A stretch of 64,000 nt of DNA, taken from Neocallimastix lanati (nom. inval.). Taxonomy: Eukaryota > Neocallimastigomycota > Neocallimastigomycetes > Neocallimastigales > Neocallimastigaceae. Shown here in pieces: positions 12,056-22,061 of this stretch (position 1 is its first letter; each line of letters opens with the position of its first letter). Under the pieces are notes generated by a model. That model was not told the origin of the DNA. It was given only the letters and a program-made list of their open reading frames with translations, and did no database searches. The stretch spans positions 1,288,501 through 1,352,500 of the forward strand of contig JACVTC010000006.1 of NCBI GenBank assembly GCA_016946835.1. Reading direction: 5' to 3'. Made by a program: the position numbers and the translations under genes.

Positions 12056-12653
12056 TGATACAATACAGCTAGAAATACGCAAGAAAATTAACAAAAGAGA
12101 AAATCCTATAATAATATAGTGAAAAATAATTACAATATATAATATACTAAATCATTATATAAATAGATTAAAAATTAATTAGACAGCCAATAATATTCAA
12201 GATAAAATTAATTAATAAATTTAAAAGAAGAGAATGAAATAAAAGTTAAAGAGGGAGTTTTTCTTGTTGTTTTAAAAATTCTAATTGAGTAAAATAATAG
12301 TTTTAGAGAACTTATAGTTTAGTTTAAATAATTAAGTAATTACTTATAGTTAAAGGATAAGAGTTGAATCCTACAATTATAAGTAAAATTATTATTAAGA
12401 TATTAATATAAATTGAATTATTAGAGATAGATAAAAATCATTATATTCAGAGGAATATAAATATAATTGTAATAATTTATATAAAATAAATAAATAAATA
12501 AAAACAAGATTTAAAAAGAAATAAATAAATTTTATTATTTGTGTAAATTATTATTTATTATCTTTGAGTTGGAATATATTATTTTACAAATTCCCTATTT
12601 GCTCGACCTCGTTATAAATAGAAATCTGATACTTTATTACTTATATTGTATCA
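12056..12653 (+). repeat. Element 2, 5' LTR
   Basis: 598 bp, TGATAC...GTATCA, with perfect inverted tips. The only less A/T-rich stretch is near its 3' end (about 12596-12625). Confidence 0.93.
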
Positions 12654-12661
12654 TAAATTTT

Positions 12662-12679
12662 TGGTGGAGAATCCGGGCG
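12662..12679 (+). other. Element 2 tRNA-type PBS
   Basis: TGGTGGAGAATCCGGGCG begins 8 nt after the LTR. TGG is complementary to a CCA tail, and the next 15 bases could pair with a tRNA acceptor/T-stem. The primer tRNA was not identified; partial resemblance to tRNA-Ala ends is only suggestive. Confidence 0.6.
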
Positions 12680-12977
12680 AGCAAAATAAAATAATATGAA
12701 AACAATGAAAAGAAAATAATAATAATTAAATAATAATTTGAATAATATTGATTTAATTTCTTTCTAATAAAACAAGCCTTTCAAAAAAAAAAAAAAATTT
12801 AGATTTTTTTTTTATTTTATTTTATCTTATTTTATTTTTCTTTATTTTCTTTTTTTAAAAATTTTTTTTTTACAAATAAAATACTTTATTAATCATATTA
12901 TATAATATATCAATAATATAAAAATTTAATTACAAATATTTTACCTATTCTTAATTCTACATTTAACAATTTACATT

Positions 12978-13020
<43 letters not shown>

Positions 13021-13023
<3 letters not shown>

Positions 13024-14166
13024 ATTGATGCCGAAAAGTTACAAAGGGTTCTACCTCGCTTGAACGATTATGACAAAGACGTTGATACTTGGATTAGCGA
13101 CTTAGCTAAAACCCTAGAATTATATGACATCGTCGAACCAAGAAAGATCTTCATTTGGGTATTAGAAGCCACAGATGAAGATGTACATGGAGATTTGAAT
13201 TCTCTTAAAGTGAAAAAGGGAAATGAAGTGAAATATCCTTCCCTCAAGCAAATTCAATCGTGCATCGAAGAATACTTAAACATCACTGAAAATGATAAAT
13301 GTTCTATTCTAAAGGATTTAAAAATTAGTAACAATGAAACAATAAAAAAATTTAATTATAGACATAAAAGATTATATCTCAGGCTAAGCAGAGACCGTCA
13401 ACAATTTGTCTCCGTAAAAGACTACATAAATGCAATAAAAACTCGAATGTATCCTTGCTCAAGAGTATTGGAGGCTGAATGTGAAACATTAAGCGAAGCT
13501 TACAAGGTAGCTGAGGTTGCAGAAGAAACAGAGAGAGAGATGAATACAGTTTCATTCAATGAAAATAATTATCATAGTAATAATTTGATGATAGCTCAGA
13601 ATAACAGAGGTTTATCGATTATGAATCACCCATTCTATCAAGGATTTTTAGTAGGACAATCCCGTCGTCGTGGCATCCAGAGATATTTTAATCCTAATTA
13701 TAATAATTATAACACTTATGGATATAAAGATAATAATAATAATAGTCAATATTATAATAACTATAATAATTATTATAATAATAAAAACCTCAATGGAAAT
13801 ACTTATAATAATGTAAATGGAATTAATAATAATACTAATTCAAAATATAACAGTCAAAATTTTAATAACTATAGAAACTATATGGAAAATAATAATCAAT
13901 CTTACGGTAATAACAAACGAAATATTGCGGCCTTTACCCCTGGAAATAATCTCATGTCGATCACTAACTTAAATGGTGATAACAAAAATAATAATCAAAT
14001 TAAGGAGGTTAATACTTCCAATTTTGGTAATAATTTAAATAAACGACTTATCTGTTTCTGTTGCTCACAACCGGGACACAAATTTACGGATTGCCCCTAT
14101 TCCTTTAAACAACTTGCAGAAATGGAAGAAAAAGCATCAAGTAGTACTAGCCATTTAAACCAATAA
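13021..14166 (+). CDS. Gag of element 2, CCHC zinc knuckle
   Basis: 381 residues. The N-terminal half (about 1-180) is a charged helical region fitting a retrotransposon capsid. Residues about 220-300 are a low-complexity N/Y-rich linker. A zinc knuckle lies at C345-x2-C348-x4-H353-x4-C358, expected to bind element RNA during particle assembly. The ATG is directly preceded by 37 consecutive A residues, an A-only leader; such runs are common in this genome, so its meaning is unclear. The last codons contain the slippery heptamer of a -1 frameshift signal leading into pol. Confidence 0.92.
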
Positions 14167-17100
14167 TTGGGAGAAGGATGACTCCCAGTAAACAAACCAA
14201 CCAAGTAGAAAATAACCCAAAGACACTTCCAATAATTAACAACTCACCTGAAGTCATTGCTACCGCCATCAAGAATACCAAAACAAAAAGTAAGAGTCTT
14301 ACACCATCTAGAAGAGAAATATTAAAGAACAATCCAATTCCTATACAAACAACAGCAATGAATCATAATAATCATTTAGTGAGTTCAAATAATAAAAATA
14401 AACAATTAACTAATACTAATAAACATAACAATAAATTAAATAAATTAAAAAGTAATACTATATCAGACAAGGGCGAAGAAGATGTCTTAATGTCTGAAAA
14501 AAGCAATCAAGATTTTAATAAAAATACTAATGAGAGTAATAATACTTCAATATATAATGAGAATGATAACAATGAAATTCAAGAAGGTAATAACCAAATT
14601 GAGAATAATGATGACTTACCTATTAATGAGACAGAAAAATTAAACTACCTAGATCCTTCATTTATTACCGAAAAGAATATCAGGAGCGTGAAGAAATCTA
14701 ATAAATTAAAAAGAGCACAAGAAATTTTAGATAGTCCCACACAAGGTGATAATAAAATGAATAATAAAGAAGAAAATAAAGAAAGGCACATAAAATTAGT
14801 AGAAGAATTTGACGAATATCTGATAGAAGATTTAGTTAAAGAAATAGCTTCTACTGAAATTAATACTAAATTAGTACACTTACTTGATTTATTTCCGAAG
14901 TTTAGGGCAGCCTTTTCGAAAGCTTTAAAATTAAATCCTAGAAATTCTACAAGCACTCTATTATCAATATTTAGTAAATTTAAAATTAGTAAAACAAAAG
15001 GAAAAGTAGAAGGTGCCAATACTGAAATATTTTTGGACACTTGTGCGAGTCTTAATATAATTACTCGCTCAGCTTTACAAAAATTAAAAATTAACAAACC
15101 TACCTTAGAAACTATCAATGAAACCATAGTACAAGCCTGTTCCGAAACATCCGTACAATCCGAAATTATAGAATTAGAAATAACAATTGGGAACAAATCA
15201 TTCAAAGATTATTTCAGAATAATAGAAAAGGATAATTTATTTGACATATTAATTGGAGTTGATTCTTTAAAAAAGAATAGATTTATTTTAGATTTTGTTA
15301 ATGATACTCTGTACTATGTTGATAACAATAATAATTACCATAAACTATCAGATCTCCAATATGACACTCGTCCCATGAATCAAGATGATAATGTTAATAC
15401 AGAAGATTTAGACCCTCAGCCCTTATTGTGCACCTTAGTGGTAAATAACACAGACTTTAATAAACAAGAAGATCCTAAACCAAATAAAAATGAAATAATT
15501 GATAAAATTGTTAATTCATTACCATCTAATGTTCAAAAAGAAGTTAAAGAAATGTTTCAAAAATTTATTAATATATTAGCTTTAAAAACCGACGAATTGG
15601 GAAAATCAAAGTTATTCCCACATAAAATAAATTTATTACCTGGGTCAAGACCCATAAAACAAAGAGCCTATCGATTAACCAAAAATCAAACAATAGCTTT
15701 AAAGAAAATATTGAAGAAACTAATTAGAGACTGGCTTATCGAACCATCCTCTTCCCAATGGTCTTCACCTATTGTTTTAGTCCCAAAAAAGAATAAAGAT
15801 TGGAGGTTATGTGTAGATTATCGGAAATTAAATGATTTAACTATAAAAGATTCGTATTCTTTACCTCTTATTGACGATATTCTATCATTAGCTGGTGATA
15901 ACATAAAAATTCTATCCACTATTGATTTGTACTCTGGATATCACCAGATTCCCATGGATACAGCCGATAAGGATAAAACCGCTTTTACAACTATGTTTGG
16001 CAACTACAACTTCCGTGTAATGCCTTTTGGACTTTGCAATGCCCCCGCCACTTTTCAAAGAGAGATGAATCGTATCTTCTTCGATTTAATAGGAGACTGC
16101 ATGTTCGTGTATATTGATGATCTAATTATATTTTCAAAGTCTTTAGATGAACATATTTGTCACTTACATAAGGTATTTACAATTTTACAAGAAAATGAAT
16201 TAAAAATAAATTTAGAAAAATGTTCTTTCTTTAAAACTGAAGTCAAAATCTTAGGGCATTTGCTTTCGACAAAAGGATTATCTCCTTTAAATGACAAGGT
16301 AAAGGTTATATCACAATGGCTACCTCCGAAGAATTTGAAACAGGTAAGGTCGTTTTTAGGAGCAGTTTCGTATTATAGAAAATTTATTAAAAATTTCGCC
16401 ATGATTGCAAAGCCTTTATATCAACTATTGAAGAAAGACGCACCTTTTTGTTGGACTGAAGATTGCACTAATTCATTTCATTTATTAAAGAATAAGCTAA
16501 TTGAAGCACCCATTTTAATAGCTCCTAATTATTCAAAACCGTTTATTATTAGAACTGACGCTTCTCGTGATGGTCTAGGAGGTGTATTGTTACAAAAGAA
16601 CCAAGATGGTATAGAAGTCCCAATTTACTTTGAAAGTCGTACCTTATCCAACTCAGAACTTAACTATAGCATAACAGACCTTGAAGGAAAAGCAGTTTAT
16701 CACTGTGTTCAAAAGTTTAAACCATATATTTCTGGAAGCCCGTTTAATACAATGGTTTATACTGATCATAAACCACTTGTATATATATTTGCTAAGAGAG
16801 AACCAACCAACAGCCGTCACTTGAAATGGATTACTGAACTCAGTATTTTAAATGTTCAAGTAGCATATGAAGAAGGCAAAAATAATTTTGTTGCTGATGC
16901 ACTATCAAGAATGGTAGCAGTTAATAATGATGATAATAATAATATTAATAATAATGATTTAATTATGAATAATATTTCTTCTTACAAACCTTCTTCGGAT
17001 CAACCTGTAGAAACTATTAATATAATTACTACTAATAATAATTTACCTTCTAATGTTGTTGCGGATTCGGACTCTGATACTATTAACACATATATGAGAG

Positions 17101-18251
17101 AATTTATTAAAAAGAAAATTATTAATATAAATGGTATTGAGTATTATAAACAAGGTGGTAAGCTCAGAAGGATTATTAAAGATAAAACTGAACAAATAAA
17201 ACTTATTAATGCAGCACATAACATAGGACATGAAGGAATTTATAAGACTTATTATCGTTTAATGAGAGACTATTACTGGATGAACATGAAACAAGATATA
17301 ACTAACTTCATTAAATGTTGTCATAAGTGTCAAACTTGTCGACAACAACCACTTAACCACTACACTGAAAATATTGCAACACCACCAGGATATCCATTCT
17401 CCAGAGTTGGATTAGATCTGGTTGGGCCCCTTCCTCTCACCAAAAACGGAAATAAATATATAATTGTACTTGTAGACTATTTTACAAAGTGGACTGAAGC
17501 TGAGCCACTTAAATCTACTGAATCCGAAGACGTTATTAGGTTTTTAAAGTCGGTGTTCTCGCGTCATGGAATTCCTGAAGTTTTGGTTACGGATAATGGT
17601 CCACAATTCGTATCGGATAGGACAAAAGCATTTTTGGATTTGCATGATGTATATGTGCAATACATTGCAACATATCATCCTGCCTCAAACGGGGAGGTGG
17701 AAAACCGCAACCGTGAGATCTGTAAATACCTTAGACTACTGGGTGAGAACGATAAACAATGGGATGAAACACTATATAGCGCATTATGGGCACTAAGAAC
17801 GAGCAAAAGCGAAGTTACGAAACACAGTAGTTTCGAATTATTGTATGGCCGTAGAGATCTTCAGCCTTTTGAATTATCTTTGAATATAGACCGGAGAAAC
17901 GAATTCGAAAACGAAGAAGAATATATATTAAGGAAGTTCATTACCCATGATAGATGGATCCGTGAAGCTATTAGAAACATTGAGACCGCGAATAAACTTT
18001 GGATGGACAGAAGAAAACAAATTAAACGTTTAAAGAGCAATTATAAACCTGGTGACTTGGTACTAGTGAAGGTGTTTAACAGAAGAAAACTCGACCCATT
18101 CTTTACAGGTCCTTTGAAGATTATAAAACAAGAATTAAACACTGTATCCGTTTGTGACCCAATTACAGGAGAAGTTGCTGATAGAAACATCCATTTGAAG
18201 AACATTATTCCATACTTCACGGAAATAAATATAGAAGATGATGAAGAATAA
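14151..18251 (+). CDS. Pol polyprotein of element 2 (PR-RT-RH-IN)
   Basis: Open in the -1 frame from 14151; the first ATG is at 14178 (1,357 residues from there, numbering below). An N-rich, charged N-terminus of about 280 residues precedes the protease motif D287-T-C-A, where the usual Gly is Cys. The reverse transcriptase has WRLCVDYRKLND and Y645-I-D-D. RNase H has D794, E836, D863 and D907. Integrase has an H-x3-H...C-x2-C zinc region (about 1014-1050) and D1080, D1139, E1175 (D-x35-E). The C-terminus has a FFTGPL motif like the GPY/F module and no chromodomain. No frameshift or stop was found. The ATG at 14178 lies inside the frameshift hairpin, so translation as a Gag-Pol fusion is more likely than independent initiation. 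Confidence 0.95.
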   Translation, partial: PFKPIIGRRMTPSKQTNQVENNPKTLPIINNSPEVIATAIKNTKTKSKSLTPSRREILKNNPIPIQTTAMNHNNHLVSSNNKNKQLTNTNKHNNKLNKLKSNTISDKGEEDVLMSEKSNQDFNKNTNESNNTSIYNENDNNEIQEGNNQIENNDDLPINETEKLNYLDPSFITEKNIRSVKKSNKLKRAQEILDSPTQGDNKMNNKEENKERHIKLVEEFDEYLIEDLVKEIASTEINTKLVHLLDLFPKFRAAFSKALKLNPRNSTSTLLSIFSKFKISKTKGKVEGANTEIFLDTCASLNIITRSALQKLKINKPTLETINETIVQACSETSVQSEIIELEITIGNKSFKDYFRIIEKDNLFDILIGVDSLKKNRFILDFVNDTLYYVDNNNNYHKLSDLQYDTRPMNQDDNVNTEDLDPQPLLCTLVVNNTDFNKQEDPKPNKNEIIDKIVNSLPSNVQKEVKEMFQKFINILALKTDELGKSKLFPHKINLLPGSRPIKQRAYRLTKNQTIALKKILKKLIRDWLIEPSSSQWSSPIVLVPKKNKDWRLCVDYRKLNDLTIKDSYSLPLIDDILSLAGDNIKILSTIDLYSGYHQIPMDTADKDKTAFTTMFGNYNFRVMPFGLCNAPATFQREMNRIFFDLIGDCMFVYIDDLIIFSKSLDEHICHLHKVFTILQENELKINLEKCSFFKTEVKILGHLLSTKGLSPLNDKVKVISQWLPPKNLKQVRSFLGAVSYYRKFIKNFAMIAKPLYQLLKKDAPFCWTEDCTNSFHLLKNKLIEAPILIAPNYSKPFIIRTDASRDGLGGVLLQKNQDGIEVPIYFESRTLSNSELNYSITDLEGKAVYHCVQKFKPYISGSPFNTMVYTDHKPLVYIFAKREPTNSRHLKWITELSILNVQVAYEEGKNNFVADALSRMVAVNNDDNNNINNNDLIMNNISSYKPSSDQPVETINIITTNNNLPSNVVADSDSDTINTYMREFIKKKIININGIEYYKQGGKLRRIIKDKTEQIKLINAAHNIGHEGIYKTYYRLMRDYYWMNMKQDITNFIKCCHKCQTCRQQPLNHYTENIATPPGYPFSRVGLDLVGPLPLTKNGNKYIIVLVDYFTKWTEAEPLKSTESEDVIRFLKSVFSRHGIPEVLVTDNGPQFVSDRTKAFLDLHDVYVQYIATYHPASNGEVENRNREICKYLRLLGENDKQWDETLYSALWALRTSKSEVTKHSSFELLYGRRDLQPFELSLNIDRRNEFENEEEYILRKFITHDRWIREAIRNIETANKLWMDRRKQIKRLKSNYKPGDLVLVKVFNRRKLDPFFTGPLKIIKQELNTVSVCDPITGEVADRNIHLKNIIPYFTEINIEDDEE
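14154..14189 (+). promoter_or_regulatory. Programmed -1 frameshift signal, element 2
   Basis: Slippery heptamer T-TTA-AAC (14154-14160), in register with gag codons. Then a 5-7 nt spacer containing the gag stop, then a hairpin: TGGGAG (14168-14173) pairs with CTCCCA (14182-14187), extendable to 8 bp by U-G and A-U pairs at 14166-14167/14188-14189, with an 8-nt loop. The -1 frame is open from 14151 (after a TAG at 14148) into pol. The layout matches established eukaryotic -1 frameshift sites. Confidence 0.8.
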
Positions 18252-19542
<1,291 letters not shown>

Positions 19543-19556
19543 AAGTGGGGGCGTTT
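19543..19556 (+). other. Element 2 polypurine tract
   Basis: AAGTGGGGGCGTTT immediately upstream of the 3' LTR is the expected plus-strand primer site. Confidence 0.6.
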
Positions 19557-20154
19557 TGATACAATACAGCTAGAAATACGCAAGAAAATTAACAAAAGAG
19601 AAAATCCTATAATAATATAGTGAAAAATAATTACAATATATAATATACTAAATCATTATATAAATAGATTAAAAATTAATTAGACAGCCAATAATATTCA
19701 AGATAAAATTAATTAATAAATTTAAAAGAAGAGAATGAAATAAAAGTTAAAGAGGGAGTTTTTCTTGTTGTTTTAAAAATTCTAATTGAGTAAAATAATA
19801 GTTTTAGAGAACTTATAGTTTAGTTTAAATAATTAAGTAATTACTTATAGTTAAAGGATAAGAGTTGAATCCTACAATTATAAGTAAAATTATTATTAAG
19901 ATATTAATATAAATTGAATTATTAGAGATAGATAAAAATCATTATATTCAGAGGAATATAAATATAATTGTAATAATTTATATAAAATAAATAAATAAAT
20001 AAAAACAAGATTTAAAAAGAAATAAATAAATTTTATTATTTGTGTAAATTATTATTTATTATCTTTGAGTTGGAATATATTATTTTACAAATTCCCTATT
20101 TGCTCGACCTCGTTATAAATAGAAATCTGATACTTTATTACTTATATTGTATCA
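19557..20154 (+). repeat. Element 2, 3' LTR
   Basis: 598 bp with no difference from 12056-12653 seen by eye. Followed by ATGA, which matches the 4 bp before the 5' LTR. Only 55 bp separate it from element 3. Confidence 0.93.
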
Positions 20155-20438
20155 ATGAATGATAAATTTTAGAAATTATCTTAATTTTAATATAGAATTA
20201 AAAAGTGATTGTTGAAATTATAACTGAATTGAAATCTCAATTTCAGTTATTTACATTTCAATAATTAAAAATATTATTTATTTAATTATAAATAATATAT
20301 ATAAATAATATATATATTTAAATAATTAATAATTAATATAAATTCTTGTTTAATATTTAAAGGGTTATCTTAGGCCTAATAATCCTGAGAATATTAATAA
20401 ATAAGGTTTATATTAATAATTAATTTCAATGATACATT

Positions 20439-20450
20439 TGACGTCACGTG
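20439..20450 (+). promoter_or_regulatory. CRE/E-box composite in LTR U3
   Basis: TGACGTCACGTG combines the palindromes TGACGTCA (bZIP/ATF-CREB type) and CACGTG (bHLH type), sharing two bases. It is the most G/C-rich spot of the LTR, lies about 200 bp upstream of the inferred start, and is conserved in the 3' LTR at 26756-26767. Function is inferred. Confidence 0.5.
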
Positions 20451-20600
20451 TATTTTATTTATATTATGTTTTTATATATGTTTACAACATATCTATATTA
20501 AATTCAATTATTCAAATTAATTATATAATTAAATTTATCCTTATATTTTATTATTATTTATATTATTATTATCTTATAATTAAATATTATTATTATGTAA

Positions 20601-20662
20601 CTTACAAAGTATAAAAGAAAGATGTAAAAATCTATCTTTTATGTTCTTTGTAAGGTTATTGT
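20601..20662 (+). promoter_or_regulatory. Element 3 TATA box, hairpin and self-primer
   Basis: CTTACAAAG (20601-20609) and CTTTGTAAG (20646-20654) are the outer arms of a near-perfect inverted repeat whose inner arms are A-rich and T-rich. TATAAAAG (20610-20617) lies within the left arm. The primer candidate GTAAGGTTAT (20650-20659) starts 40 bp after the TATA start and overlaps the last five bases of the hairpin; its reverse complement is the PBS at 20927. Confidence 0.6.
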
Positions 20663-20926
20663 AAAATTACCTTAATAGTAATATATTATAGATATTTTAT
20701 TATTAAATAAAATCAATAAATTTAAAATCAAATTAATTTGATAATTCTAATTATCAAAGTTTATTATAAATAAATTTTTATTAAACTAAACATTTAAATA
20801 TTTATTATTATTATTATATATCTATATAGTATATTACTATATAGACATATCGACTTAGTGAATATTTTTATTAAAACATATTATTTTATTTAAATTTAAA
20901 TTATAAATTATATCAAAATCTTAACA

Positions 20927-20936
20927 ATAACCTTAC
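20927..20936 (+). other. Element 3 self-priming PBS
   Basis: ATAACCTTAC begins at the first base after the 5' LTR and is complementary to 20650-20659. The pairing extends to 13 bp if the terminal ACA of the LTR is included (20924-20936 with 20650-20662). Confidence 0.65.
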
Positions 20937-20960
20937 CCTAGTTTTAGTTGCTACCTTGAT

Positions 20961-22037
20961 ATGTCTTACTATACGAACGTCTGGGCTAGTTCAATACCTG
21001 ACATTGCCCCAATGTCAGAAGTTAATAAGTTAAGGTCTGACGCCCAAGTTACCGTATCAGAATTAGCTTCTTCTGTTAATGATAGCTTTTTATTAAAAGA
21101 AGATTTTAATAAATATAATCAAGACTTACAGAAAAAACTCTATACACTTAATAGAGATAATAAAAATATTATTAATCAACTTTCTAATTTAACTAAAATA
21201 TTCAATGAAAAATTAGATATAAAAATTAGTACCAATGATGATCCCTCTTCTAGCCAATCTGTACCACAAAATCAAGATGATAACGCCTCTATTTCTACCA
21301 GACGTGATGCAGACAATGATGTCATCATGAAAAATAGTTATTCTAATAATTTGCAACAAGTACCTGAACCTGGATTCTTCTCAGGTAACACTAATGACAC
21401 TGATTTATTCTGTCAATTATGTGAAGATACTTTCTCAACTTATCCCAACTTAGGTTTACCAGAAGAAGTAAAAATAAACTTTGTTAAATCTCGTTTGAGA
21501 GACGGTGCAAGAAATTGGTATATTGCTACCTATAACGAGAACAATCATCCAGGAACACTAAAGAAATTATTAAGTGATATAAAGAAAACTTTCACGAATG
21601 TTGCAAGTAAAAAATTGGCTAAAATCCAGTTAGTAAAATTAAAACATTCGTATGGGAAAATAAATGATTATATAGAAAAGTTTAGAACGTTAACTACTGG
21701 TCTGTCTTGGGACCAAGAAGCTTTAGTCTTATTTTTCTATAATGGACTTCACCCAAAGTTCCAAGAAGAAATAGATAAAATGGAAGAATTCCCTACAAAG
21801 CTTGGTGATATTTATACTAAGTGCATCTTATTTGAAAATAATATTAAAAGTAAGGACCAATTAAGAAATAATATTGGTAATAAAAATTTGAGAAAGAAAC
21901 ATTCAAGCCCACATGTAAACAATAGCAAGAATTATAATAATAATAATAATTATTATTATACTAAAAATAAATCTAGCAATAATTATTTTAATAATAATAA
22001 CAATAATAATAATCAACATAATAACCAAAAAAACTAA
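20961..22037 (+). CDS. Gag of element 3, no zinc knuckle
   Basis: 358 residues starting 34 nt after the LTR. Residues about 30-80 are helical and likely coiled. Residues about 125-285 match the retrotransposon gag capsid pattern, including a LRDGARNWY-type segment and a YIEKFRTLTTGLSW segment. The C-terminal 45 residues are Asn/Tyr/Lys-rich with long Asn runs (AAT repeats in the DNA). There is no CCHC knuckle, so RNA binding would have to rely on the basic Asn-rich tail. The final codons carry the slippery site of a -1 frameshift signal. A decayed relative lies at 36283-36985. Confidence 0.9.
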   Translation: MSYYTNVWASSIPDIAPMSEVNKLRSDAQVTVSELASSVNDSFLLKEDFNKYNQDLQKKLYTLNRDNKNIINQLSNLTKIFNEKLDIKISTNDDPSSSQSVPQNQDDNASISTRRDADNDVIMKNSYSNNLQQVPEPGFFSGNTNDTDLFCQLCEDTFSTYPNLGLPEEVKINFVKSRLRDGARNWYIATYNENNHPGTLKKLLSDIKKTFTNVASKKLAKIQLVKLKHSYGKINDYIEKFRTLTTGLSWDQEALVLFFYNGLHPKFQEEIDKMEEFPTKLGDIYTKCILFENNIKSKDQLRNNIGNKNLRKKHSSPHVNNSKNYNNNNNYYYTKNKSSNNYFNNNNNNNNQHNNQKN

Positions 22038-22061
22038 TTGATGGACTTCAAAAGGAGTCCA
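22028..22061 (+). promoter_or_regulatory. Programmed -1 frameshift signal, element 3
   Basis: Slippery heptamer A-AAA-AAC (22028-22034), in register with gag and immediately before the gag TAA. A 7-nt spacer (22035-22041) follows, then a hairpin of TGGACTTC (22042-22049), loop AAAA and GGAGTCCA (22054-22061): 8 bp with one U-G pair. The -1 frame is open from 22034 through the protease motif. Confidence 0.85.

Larger units (their letters stand above)
20210..20926 (+). repeat. Element 3, 5' LTR
   Basis: 717 bp, TGTTGA...TTAACA. It carries a CRE/E-box composite, a TATA box, a hairpin and the self-primer. It also preserves the unoccupied target of the MITE found in the 3' LTR. Confidence 0.92.

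Noticed and set aside
12677-12686. Self-priming in element 2 through CGAGCAAA pairing with the LTR
   Set aside because: The match is 8 nt, not adjacent to the LTR end, and a TGG-type PBS already lies between.
14645-15205. 186-codon minus-strand open frame in element 2
   Set aside because: Antisense shadow of the pol N-terminal region, which is intact on the plus strand.
20429-20614. 61-codon open frame repeated at 20429 and 26746
   Set aside because: It lies in the LTR promoter region and recurs only because the LTR is duplicated; composition is non-coding.
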